A DNA stretch of 6,903 bases from Pseudorhodobacter antarcticus (GCA_945897655.1 CAMDHB010000193.1:1-6903), one strand, 5' to 3'; positions 1 to 5,743 are shown, counted from the stretch's first letter. The notes: generated by a model from the sequence alone, not told the origin. Numbers and translations: made by a program.

Positions 1-8
1 TATTCGGG

Positions 9-2072
9 CTAATAGTCCCGCCCCCAGGAGCCATAGCCCTTTTCCACCCGCAGGCTCATCAGCGCCCGGCTGCCCACTGGCCCGGCCCCCACCGCCCGGC
101 CCGCCATCAGAAGCGCCTCGTAAAGCCGCGTCTGGTCGCCCTCGGCGCAGTGCAACTCCCAGCCCAGATCGCCCGTGAAGCTGACCCGCAGCGCGATGCA
201 GTCCACGCCCGCCACCTCGATCCGGGCGGAGCGCATGAAGGGAAAGGCCTCATTTGAAAGGTCCGCGTTGGTCAGCCTCCTCAGCAGCGCCCGCGCCTGC
301 GGCCCCGCCACGTTGAACCCCGCCATGGCTTTGGTCACGCTTTCCCAAGTCGTGTCCGCAGGCAGCGGCACCGCATCGAAGAAGCGCTTGTGATAGCGTT
401 CGGCCATGCCGGACCCCACCATGAAATAATCACCCTCGCCCAGGCAGGTCACGGTGAAATCGCCCGCAATCCCGCCCCTTTGGCCGATCAGGGGCGCCAG
501 GCACGACCGCCCGGGCACCGAGGGTATGCGGTTCGCCAGCAAGGCGTCCAGCCAATCCCTCGCCCCCGGCCCCGTGATGCGATAGCGGGCAAAGTTCGAG
601 ATATCGATGATCCCCGCCCGATCCCGCAGCGCCCTGGCCTCGCGGCCCACGGGCCCCCACCAGTTCTGGCGGTCAAAGCCGATGGTCTCCTCGCGCGGCT
701 CACCCTCGGCGGCAAACCACAAGGGATGCTCCCAGCCATAGTTCAGCCCGAAGACCGCGCCCATGGCCTGTTGCATCTCATACACAGGCCGCACCCGCAC
801 CGGACGGCCCGCCTCACGTTCCTCGTTAGGGAAGTGGATCTTGAAGCGGTTGGCATACTGGTCACGCACCCGCGCCTTGGTGAACGCCTTGCCCGCCCAG
901 GCGCCATAGCGCGCAAGGTCCCAGCCGAACATGTCAAGTTTCGGCTCGCCCTCGACGATCCATTCCGCCGACAAAAGACCAAGCCCGCCCGACTGGGAGA
1001 ATCCCGGAATGATCCCGTTGCAGCAGAAGTAATTCCGCAGTTCCGGCACCGGCCCGAACAGGGCGTTGGAATCCGGCGACCAGATCATCGGCCCGTTGAT
1101 CACCCGCTTGATCCCCGCCGCGCCCACCACCGGCACCCGGGTAATGGCCCGCATCATGTTGGGCTCGATCCGCTCCAGGTCATCGGCGAAAAGTTCGTGG
1201 CCAAAGCCCTGCGGCGTGCCGTCTTCCGCCCAGAACTTCATGTCGCGCTCATAGGCGCCGACCAGAAGACCCTTGCCTTCCTGCCGCAAGTAATATTCCC
1301 CGTCCCGGTCGGCGACCGAGGGCAACCGGCGGTCCATCGCCGCGATCGCGGGGATGGTTTCGGTGACGAAATACTGATGCTCGGTCGGCATCAGCGGCAG
1401 TGTGATGCCCGCCAGCGCCGCCACTTCCCGCGCCCAAAGGCCCGCCGCATTCACCACCCATTGCGTGTGAACCTCGCCCAAGGGGGTCTCCACGATCCAC
1501 GACCCATCCGGCTGCGGCCTTGTCGCCGTCACCGGGCAATTGCGGTGAATCTGCGCCCCCCGCGCCCGCGCGCCCGCCGCATAGGCCATGGTCACGCCCG
1601 AAGGGTCGACGTTGCCGCCCTGGGGCTCATACATGATGCAACGAATGCCGTCGAAGTTGACCAGCGGGTGCAGCCGTTCCGCCTCGTCCCGGCTCACCTC
1701 GTGAAAATTCATCCCGTAGTAACGCGCCTTGGCGGCCTGCAGGCGCAATTGATGCTCACGCGCCTCGGTCTGCGCCAGGTACAAGCTGCCGGGCTGGAAG
1801 ATGCCGCAGCCCTGGCCCGTCTCGGCCTCCAGCTCCTTGTACAGGCCCATCGTATAATGCTGCAGACGGCTGATGTTGGTGCTGTCATGCAGCCCGTGGA
1901 TGTTCGCCGCCGCATGCCAGGTGCTGCCCGAGGTCAGCTCTGACCTCTCCTGCAGTATCACATCCGTCCAGCCCAGCTTGGTCAGATGGTACAGGATCGA
2001 ACACCCCACCAGCCCGCCGCCGATGACAACGGCCTGGGCATGGGATTTCAGCGTCACTTCAGGGGTCGTCAT
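9..2072 (-). CDS. FAD-dependent oxidoreductase with GcvT domain (dimethylglycine/sarcosine dehydrogenase family), cut short by an in-frame TAG
   Basis: Known family role: these flavoproteins oxidise an N-methyl group of dimethylglycine, sarcosine or a similar amine, and the C-terminal GcvT-like part passes the one-carbon unit to tetrahydrofolate. Seen here, in 687-residue numbering: a Rossmann FAD motif GGGLVG at 18-23; STWHAA at 50-55, where H53 matches the His that carries covalent FAD in dimethylglycine dehydrogenase; INGPMIWSPDSNALFGP at 325-341; GFSQSGGLG at 357-365; and a GcvT-type domain from about 435 onward (FTGDLGWELH at 632-641, GSRALMSLRVEKGYGSWGRDY near the end). The ATG at 2072 is preferred because the FAD motif follows at the usual distance, a purine-rich stretch (2080-2086) lies 7 bases upstream, and any earlier start would run deep into the upstream gene. 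It overlaps that gene's stop by 14 bases. Relatives are usually about 800 residues or more, so the C-terminal barrel of the folate domain is missing. After the TAG (9-11) the frame still reads Pro-Glu-Tyr, as expected of the family. It is probably a nonsense-disrupted gene continuing past the window edge. The exact substrate is unknown. Confidence 0.88.
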   Translation of the reverse strand: MTTPEVTLKSHAQAVVIGGGLVGCSILYHLTKLGWTDVILQERSELTSGSTWHAAANIHGLHDSTNISRLQHYTMGLYKELEAETGQGCGIFQPGSLYLAQTEAREHQLRLQAAKARYYGMNFHEVSRDEAERLHPLVNFDGIRCIMYEPQGGNVDPSGVTMAYAAGARARGAQIHRNCPVTATRPQPDGSWIVETPLGEVHTQWVVNAAGLWAREVAALAGITLPLMPTEHQYFVTETIPAIAAMDRRLPSVADRDGEYYLRQEGKGLLVGAYERDMKFWAEDGTPQGFGHELFADDLERIEPNMMRAITRVPVVGAAGIKRVINGPMIWSPDSNALFGPVPELRNYFCCNGIIPGFSQSGGLGLLSAEWIVEGEPKLDMFGWDLARYGAWAGKAFTKARVRDQYANRFKIHFPNEEREAGRPVRVRPVYEMQQAMGAVFGLNYGWEHPLWFAAEGEPREETIGFDRQNWWGPVGREARALRDRAGIIDISNFARYRITGPGARDWLDALLANRIPSVPGRSCLAPLIGQRGGIAGDFTVTCLGEGDYFMVGSGMAERYHKRFFDAVPLPADTTWESVTKAMAGFNVAGPQARALLRRLTNADLSNEAFPFMRSARIEVAGVDCIALRVSFTGDLGWELHCAEGDQTRLYEALLMAGRAVGAGPVGSRALMSLRVEKGYGSWGRDY

Positions 2073-3579
2073 GTCCGATCTCTTCCCGCCGCTTGGCGAC
2101 ATAGGCTTCCAGTTCCTCCCGGCGCGCAGGGTCCATCGCCGGTTCCTCATATTCCGCCAGCGCCTGCTGCCACAGGTCCGTGGCACGTTGCCCCGCCTCT
2201 CTGGCCCCGGCAAGCGCCCAGTTCTCGTATCCCCGCCAATCCGACAGCATTGGCTGGTAGAAAGCCGTCTCGTACCGCGCCATCGTATGGGCCGCGCCAA
2301 AGAAATGGCCGCCCGCAGGCACGTCGCGGATGGCGTCAAAACCCAATTCGTCAGCGTCCCATTTCATGGGGCGCAGAAACTCGACCATGTTCTGCAGGAT
2401 TTCCACGTCCAGGATCAGCTTTTCATAGCTGGCCGTCAGCCCTCCCTCCAGCCACCCTGCAGCATGATAGATCAGGTTCGCCCCGCCCATCACCGCCCCC
2501 CAGGTCGCCATCGACGTCTCGTAAGCCGCCTGCAAATCCACCGCATTCGAGGCATTCGCGTTCGAGGTCCGGTACGGCAACCCATAGCGCCGTGCCAATT
2601 GACCGGCGATCACATTGGCCTTGGTGTTTTCGGGTGTCCCAAAGGCCGGCGCCCCTGACCGCATGTCGACATTCGAGGTGAAGGCCCCATACATCACCGG
2701 CGCACCGGGACGCACCAACTGAGTCAGCACCACGCCAAACAACGCCTCAGCATTCTGCTGGGCCAAGGCCGCAGGCAGGCTGACCGGAGTCATGGCACCC
2801 ATCAGGGTAAATGGGGTGATTGTCACCGGCTGACCATGCTCGACCATCGCGATCAGACCATCGCCCATCGCATCGTCCAGCAAACGCGGAGAATTGACTG
2901 AGATGATGGTGATGACCCCCGGGTCCTGCGCCATCTCCTCGAGGCTGATCCCCCGCGAAATGGCCATCATGCAGATGCCATCCAACGCCCGCCCACGCCC
3001 GATGGCGGTGCAGTGAAAGGTCAGGTCCGACAGGGTCACATTGGCAAGGTAGGTGTCCAGATGCCGATTGTTGGCGGGCAATTCCTGCGGTGCGGTCACC
3101 TGATTGCCAATCATGTGAATGCAGTTGAAATAATGGGCCAGCCGGATGAAGTTTTGATAGTCGCCCAGAGTGCCCGACCGCCGCCCGTTCACTCGGTCAT
3201 GCACATTGGGCGGGCCGGCGACCAGCCCAAACACCAGATGATCGTCCCCCATGACAACCCGCTTGGCCGGGTTTCGTGGAGTCAGGGTGAACTGGCGCGG
3301 CACAGTTGCCAAAGCCGCTTCGACCAGCGTCTCATCGATCCGCACGACCCCTTCGCCGTCGATTCGGGCCCCAGCCTTGGCGAAAAGGGCGCGCACATTG
3401 GCCCCCATCACCTTGATCCCCAGCTCTTTCAGAATGCGGATCGAGGTGTCGTGCAATTCCTGCATTTGATCTTCAGACAGCATCCGCATTGGTGCATAGG
3501 GGTTGCGCACATCCTCCCACGGCAATTGGGCGATATGGCTTCCCACCTTGTCCCGCCGCCCTCGCCGTGCTTCCCGCAT
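2059..3579 (-). CDS. MttB-superfamily (trimethylamine/glycine betaine methyltransferase-like) protein, non-pyrrolysine type
   Basis: This is a 506-residue protein of the trimethylamine methyltransferase (MttB) superfamily, about the usual family length. Archaeal MttB uses pyrrolysine, encoded by an in-frame TAG, to demethylate trimethylamine onto a corrinoid protein. Bacterial homologues without pyrrolysine, such as the glycine betaine methyltransferase MtgB, act on quaternary amines. Here the frame has no internal TAG, so it belongs with the second type. Family-like segments seen: an N-terminal helix with SEDQMQELHDTSIRILKELG (about 35-54), PFTLMGAMTPVSLPAAL (256-272), GGANLIYHAAGWLEGGL (365-381) in the barrel region, and GGHFFGAAHTMARY (422-435). 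There is no signal peptide or membrane segment, so it is cytoplasmic. The start is the ATG at 3579, preceded by GAGGAGG (3586-3592) at 6-base spacing; a GTG at 3603 in the same frame lacks such a site. Its stop overlaps the start of the oxidoreductase gene, so the two are probably translationally coupled. No corrinoid protein gene is visible in this window, so the methyl acceptor is unknown. The specific substrate is inference only. Confidence 0.88.
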   Translation of the reverse strand: MREARRGRRDKVGSHIAQLPWEDVRNPYAPMRMLSEDQMQELHDTSIRILKELGIKVMGANVRALFAKAGARIDGEGVVRIDETLVEAALATVPRQFTLTPRNPAKRVVMGDDHLVFGLVAGPPNVHDRVNGRRSGTLGDYQNFIRLAHYFNCIHMIGNQVTAPQELPANNRHLDTYLANVTLSDLTFHCTAIGRGRALDGICMMAISRGISLEEMAQDPGVITIISVNSPRLLDDAMGDGLIAMVEHGQPVTITPFTLMGAMTPVSLPAALAQQNAEALFGVVLTQLVRPGAPVMYGAFTSNVDMRSGAPAFGTPENTKANVIAGQLARRYGLPYRTSNANASNAVDLQAAYETSMATWGAVMGGANLIYHAAGWLEGGLTASYEKLILDVEILQNMVEFLRPMKWDADELGFDAIRDVPAGGHFFGAAHTMARYETAFYQPMLSDWRGYENWALAGAREAGQRATDLWQQALAEYEEPAMDPARREELEAYVAKRREEIGHDDP

Positions 3580-3585
3580 CCGCCG

Positions 3586-3592
3586 CCTCCTC
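3586..3592 (-). promoter_or_regulatory. Shine-Dalgarno site of the mttB-like gene
   Basis: On the minus strand this reads GAGGAGG, six bases before the ATG at 3579. It decides the start: the in-frame GTG at 3603 lies upstream of this site and cannot use it. Confidence 0.75.
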
Positions 3593-3593
3593 G

Positions 3594-3628
3594 ATTTGCC
3601 CACAAACTAGGCGTTGGGCTTGGCAAAT
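3594..3628. repeat. Inverted repeat, candidate LysR operator
   Basis: ATTTGCC (3594-3600) is exactly complementary to GGCAAAT (3622-3628), with a 21-base spacer. The centre of symmetry is about 32 bases upstream of the mttB-like start. The left arm lies directly beside that gene's Shine-Dalgarno site. A shorter pair, GCCCA (3598-3602) with TGGGC (3615-3619), sits inside it. Arms about three helical turns apart could bind a LysR dimer or tetramer, but the canonical T-N11-A box is not clearly met. An alternative role is a hairpin in the mttB leader RNA. Confidence 0.35.
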
Positions 3629-3715
3629 TCACGAAAGGGAAACGGGGGCCAAGACCCAAGTTATTCCGGGGCATTCCCTGTGGCCCGCCGCGCGGGCTTT
3701 GGCTATTGTGGGTGC

Positions 3716-3720
3716 AGGAG
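3716..3720 (+). promoter_or_regulatory. Shine-Dalgarno site of lysR
   Basis: AGGAG lies seven bases before the ATG at 3728. This supports that start over upstream in-frame codons, which would add residues with no LysR family character. Confidence 0.7.
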
Positions 3721-3727
3721 ACCGGCG

Positions 3728-4600
3728 ATGAAGTACCTTCCCCCCCTGAACTATATCCGCTCGTTCGAGGCTTCGGCCCGCCACCTCAGCTTTACCAAGG
3801 CTGCAGAAGAGCTGCGCATGACCCAAGCCGCCGTGTCAGGCCATGTGCGGGCGCTGGAACAATTCATCGGTCGCCCGCTCTTTTACCGTGCCCCGCGCAG
3901 CTTGACCCTGACCGAGGTCGCCTCGGCCTATCTTCCAACACTGCAACGCGCCCTGGCACAAATCGACGTGGCGACGGGTCAGGTCCAGACCGTGCGGCAC
4001 CGTAAGGAGGTGGCCCTTGCCTGCCCAGCCAGCCTTGCCACCAACTGGTTGCCACCTCGACTGTTCGCTTACCGCGCCGAGAACCCAGAGGTCGAAGTGA
4101 CCGTCCACGCCACGATCTGGGCCGAGACGACCGAACAGATTGTCGATCTGCGCATCATCCCGCGCCATGTCAGCCAGCCCCTTGTCGGCCAAAGCCTGGG
4201 CGAGGAGCGTCTGGTCATGGTCTGCCGCCCGGCCTTCCTGACCGGTCCCGATGCGATGACCTCGCCTGCCGATGTCCATCGTAAGGGGCTTATCCATATC
4301 CTTGGCCGACAAGAACTATGGGAAGCCTTTGCCCGCCACCATCACATCCAGGATTTGTCGCTGGTTCAGGGGCTGAAGACTGACAGTTCAAATGTGGCCC
4401 TTGAAATGGCCATCGCTGGTCTGGGCTGCGCTGTCACCCTTGCGTCGCTGGCCGATGTCCACCTGCGCCGCGGCCTTCTGGTCGAACCTTTTCCCGGCGA
4501 AATCGCAAGCGGCTGGGGATATGACCTGCACTATGGTGAACTGACTCCCACCAAGGCCAGCGACAGGCTGATGGAGTTCTTGACACGTCCGGCAATCTGA
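3728..4600 (+). CDS. LysR-family transcriptional regulator (GcvA-like)
   Basis: This is a 290-residue DNA-binding regulator of normal LysR length. The N-terminal winged helix-turn-helix is clear: LPPLNYIRSFEASARHLSFT at 4-23, then TKAAEELRMTQAAVSGHVRA (23-42) carrying the recognition helix, and RPLFYRAPRSLTLTEVASAY up to about 68. The linker helix and periplasmic-binding-protein-like effector domain fill about 90-290, including LVMVCRPAF and the late SNVALEMAIAGLGCAVTLAS segment typical of the ligand cleft. The opening LPPLNYIRSFEASARHLSFTKAA resembles the GcvA branch, which often controls glycine and amine catabolism. The start at ATG 3728 is supported by the AGGAG at 3716-3720. It is divergent from the mttB-like and oxidoreductase genes, so it most likely activates them in response to a methylated amine or a breakdown product. 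That role is inferred from position; the ligand is unknown. The frame is intact, and a strong inverted repeat begins four bases after its stop. Confidence 0.92.
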   Translation: MKYLPPLNYIRSFEASARHLSFTKAAEELRMTQAAVSGHVRALEQFIGRPLFYRAPRSLTLTEVASAYLPTLQRALAQIDVATGQVQTVRHRKEVALACPASLATNWLPPRLFAYRAENPEVEVTVHATIWAETTEQIVDLRIIPRHVSQPLVGQSLGEERLVMVCRPAFLTGPDAMTSPADVHRKGLIHILGRQELWEAFARHHHIQDLSLVQGLKTDSSNVALEMAIAGLGCAVTLASLADVHLRRGLLVEPFPGEIASGWGYDLHYGELTPTKASDRLMEFLTRPAI

Positions 4601-4603
4601 TCT

Positions 4604-4675
4604 GTCGGTGCCAAACCAACCCGATCCCAAGAATAGAGCGGGGATGGCCGCTCGGGATTGGGCTTTGGTGGCGAC
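4604..4675. repeat. 72-base nested inverted repeat just after lysR, possible terminator or structured element
   Basis: Arms pair in layers: GTCG (4604-4607) with CGAC (4672-4675); CCAAA (4611-4615) with TTTGG (4664-4668); CCCGATCCC (4620-4628) with GGGATTGGG (4654-4662, one G-T wobble); and an inner perfect hairpin GAGCGG (4636-4641) / CCGCTC (4648-4653) with a 6-base loop. It begins four bases after the lysR stop. No T-run follows on either strand, so it is not a textbook intrinsic terminator. It could still end transcription with Rho, protect the 3' end of the lysR mRNA, or be the copy of a dispersed repeat or the end of an element. The pairing is read directly; the role is inference. Confidence 0.55.
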
Positions 4676-4983
4676 CCTGCGCGAGGTCGGCATAACAACG
4701 AAGCAAACTGTGCATGCGCCGGTGGAGTGGTGAACTGACGCTGAAATCGAACTGAACTGCAGCCTCGGCGGAGAGCCGCCTGACGGCAGAGCGGCATTGA
4801 TGAGCGCAGCGCGGACTGAGCAGACATTCGGTACAGTCGCCAAGCCTCGTGCCTGGCGCCACGCCATCGACGCGCAGAGCCCGAAGCGGACTTTACCCAA
4901 CAGGTTCGGGAGGCGAAAACGCTCGACCTTGGGAAGGTGCGAGGCCATCCTGTGGCTAATGGCAAGCACGGAGATCGGAATTG

Positions 4984-5235
4984 ACTAAAGCACGCGAGGC
5001 GGTGTTCGCGGGTTAGCTGATCGAGACCGATTCATTCTGCGAGCCTTGCGAGCCCTTGACGCGGGTTGCCATCGCCGCGGTCTTCAAGAACCAACTGACA
5101 GGACGTCTCGAGCGCGATCTGTCTTTGCACTTCGAGATTGTTTCCAACGGGATAAACCCATCGCTTCTATCGGCCTCTCTTGCTCTTGCTCTGACGCTTG
5201 CAGCGTTGGAGCCCCACTTTTCAAAGTTGCTTTAA
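4984..5235 (+). pseudogene. Possible decayed gene fragment (weak resemblance to the amino acid synthesis, AmS, family)
   Basis: Reading the frame that includes 4984, the translation has a stop TAG at 5014-5016, then stays open to a TAA at 5233-5235. It contains TRVAIAAVFKNQLTGRLERD followed by LSLHFEI (from 5062 onward). From memory, this resembles the run near the middle of amino acid synthesis (AmS) family proteins, where an AAV-hydrophobic-x-NP-x-x-GR-x-x-x-DLS pattern occurs. No start codon with a ribosome binding site fits, and the sequence after about 5145 no longer resembles that family. If the match is real, this is an internal shard of a gene broken at both ends. It could equally be a chance open frame. 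Confidence 0.25.
5194..5206. repeat. Short hairpin ACGCT-TGC-AGCGT
   Basis: A perfect 5-bp stem with a 3-base loop, extendable by one G-T wobble. On its own it could be chance. It is listed because it is the first of four inverted repeats packed into about 150 bases before the recombinase module. Confidence 0.35.
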
Positions 5236-5240
5236 TCTTG

Positions 5241-5266
5241 TGCCAGCGCATCAAGGCTTTCTGGCA
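5241..5266. repeat. Inverted repeat TGCCAG / CTGGCA
   Basis: TGCCAG at 5241-5246 is exactly complementary to CTGGCA at 5261-5266, with a 14-base spacer. The geometry would suit a dimeric DNA-binding protein or one half of a recombinase crossover site. There is no direct evidence of function. Confidence 0.4.
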
Positions 5267-5276
5267 GGATCTGACC

Positions 5277-5294
5277 ACCATTACCAATAATGGT
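5277..5294. repeat. Hairpin ACCATTA-CCAA-TAATGGT
   Basis: A perfect 7-bp inverted repeat with a 4-base loop. It is AT-rich, unlike the surrounding genes. It lies about 70 bases beyond the stop of the small helix-turn-helix gene. It may be a protein-binding palindrome, a decayed element end or an RNA hairpin. Confidence 0.5.
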
Positions 5295-5327
5295 CTCGCC
5301 TGTCGCATAGGCCGCCTCATTGGACGC

Positions 5328-5344
5328 AAGCCGACCGTCGGCTT
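5328..5344 (-). terminator. Candidate terminator hairpin after the recombinase operon
   Basis: AAGCCGA (5328-5334) pairs perfectly with TCGGCTT (5338-5344) around a 3-base loop. On the minus strand it begins 18 bases after the stop of the small gene, the right place to end the recombinase transcript. No U-run follows it, so termination may need Rho, or the hairpin may act as an mRNA 3' stabiliser or binding site instead. Confidence 0.4.
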
Positions 5345-5362
5345 AGGGGCCGTTCGTGTCGA

Positions 5363-5743
5363 TCAGCCAAGATGGATAGGCTGCTCTACCCACTCCACTG
5401 GAAAAGGCTCCAGCACTTTTGACAAGCTTGGCGTTTCACCGCGCCCATCAAGGATCGCTTCCACCATCTCCGGCGCCAGCAGCGTCAGCCGCATGACCCG
5501 CGTCACGTAAGACGGTGCGATCTTCTCCTGCGCGGCCAAATCGGCGATGGTGTCGAACTCCCCGCTTTCCAGCATCCGTTTCCAGCGAAAGGCCCGGGCT
5601 AGCGCCTTGACCAGCGTGCTGTCGGGTTTGCACTGTCGCGGCGCGCCGGCGGGCAGTTGCATCTCCTTGCGCCCGCCGCGCTTCACGATTCGGAACGGCA
5701 CCTGAACCGTGACGACCTGTGACGGCTGCGTCATGAGCTTCAT
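5363..5743 (-). CDS. Small helix-turn-helix protein linked to serine recombinase
   Basis: This 126-residue protein resembles a conserved hypothetical family that I recall lying directly downstream of large serine recombinases in alphaproteobacterial elements. The N-terminal third is basic (VPFRIVKRGGRKEMQLPAG at about 15-33). ALARAFRWKRMLESGEF follows at about 47-63, and then a helix-turn-helix of the ParB/KorB style, DTIADLAAQEKIAPSYVTRV, at about 64-83. The tail is LEPFPVEWVEQPIHLG. There is no membrane segment or signal peptide. Its ATG overlaps the recombinase stop as ATGA (5740-5743), and AAGGAGG lies just upstream, so it is almost certainly co-translated with the recombinase. An in-frame ATG three codons in is a less likely start. 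Its likely job is DNA binding in support of recombination, directionality or regulation of the element; this is inferred from the fold and the linkage, not known. Confidence 0.8.
   Translation of the reverse strand: MKLMTQPSQVVTVQVPFRIVKRGGRKEMQLPAGAPRQCKPDSTLVKALARAFRWKRMLESGEFDTIADLAAQEKIAPSYVTRVMRLTLLAPEMVEAILDGRGETPSLSKVLEPFPVEWVEQPIHLG

Larger units (their letters stand above)
3580..3727. promoter_or_regulatory. Divergent intergenic control region between mttB-like gene and lysR
   Basis: This 148-base gap separates two genes transcribed away from each other, the classic position for a LysR-type regulator to bind and control both its own gene and its target operon. It is more AT-rich around 3594-3665 than the flanking genes. 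It holds a 7-bp inverted repeat (3594-3628), a GC-rich 5-bp hairpin (GCCCG at 3683-3687 with CGGGC at 3693-3697), and a ribosome binding site at each end. I cannot pick out a convincing -35/-10 pair on either strand, which is common in alphaproteobacteria. Control by the adjacent LysR protein is inferred from the layout. Confidence 0.6.
4601..5362. other. Gene-poor region of about 760 bases between lysR and the recombinase module
   Basis: I see no intact gene here that I can support. Open frames on both strands are short, lack good ribosome binding sites and show no family resemblance. The contents are a nested inverted repeat (4604-4675), a stretch at 4676-4980 with only weak GC-rich palindromes (for example GGCGG at 4767-4771 with CCGCC at 4776-4780, and TGGCGCCA at 4854-4861), a possible gene remnant (about 4984-5235), and a run of clean short inverted repeats (5194-5344). 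From about 5020 to 5320 the base composition looks more AT-rich than the flanking genes. It reads like a junction of decayed or inserted DNA. Confidence 0.5.

Noticed and set aside
390..1943. Long plus-strand open frame of 517 codons opposite the oxidoreductase
   Set aside because: Rich in Arg, His and Pro with no family resemblance; an antisense shadow of a high-GC gene with strong protein homology.
2073..2339. N-terminal extension of the oxidoreductase frame upstream of the ATG at 2072
   Set aside because: It lies inside the mttB-like gene in another frame, has Arg-rich shadow composition, and the FAD motif follows naturally from the ATG at 2072.
3580..3603. GTG start at 3603 adding eight residues to the mttB-like protein
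   Set aside because: A strong GAGGAGG sits between it and the ATG at 3579, which fits the ATG at ideal spacing.
3683..3697. GC-rich hairpin GCCCG/CGGGC as a terminator
   Set aside because: It is in a divergent promoter region where no transcript should end, is only 5 bp, and is easily expected by chance at this GC content.
3614..3727. Upstream extension of lysR in the same frame
   Set aside because: The added residues have no LysR character, and AGGAG at 3716-3720 fits the ATG at 3728.
3013..4005. Plus-strand open frame spanning the mttB start and lysR
   Set aside because: It crosses two well-supported genes and the promoter region in a different frame, with a Pro-rich low-complexity product.
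4388..4969. Minus-strand open frame antisense to the lysR end and running into the gap
   Set aside because: Its first part is antisense to lysR and its remainder shows no motif or good ribosome binding site.
4797..4988. Plus-strand 63-codon open frame
   Set aside because: No clear Shine-Dalgarno site and no recognisable motif; not enough to call a gene.
4601..5362. CRISPR array or tRNA in the gap
   Set aside because: No regularly spaced direct repeats and no cloverleaf pattern could be found; the palindromes all differ from one another.
5046..5510. Plus-strand 154-codon open frame overlapping the small HTH gene
   Set aside because: It is antisense to the well-supported HTH gene in its second half and runs through the palindrome cluster without family resemblance.
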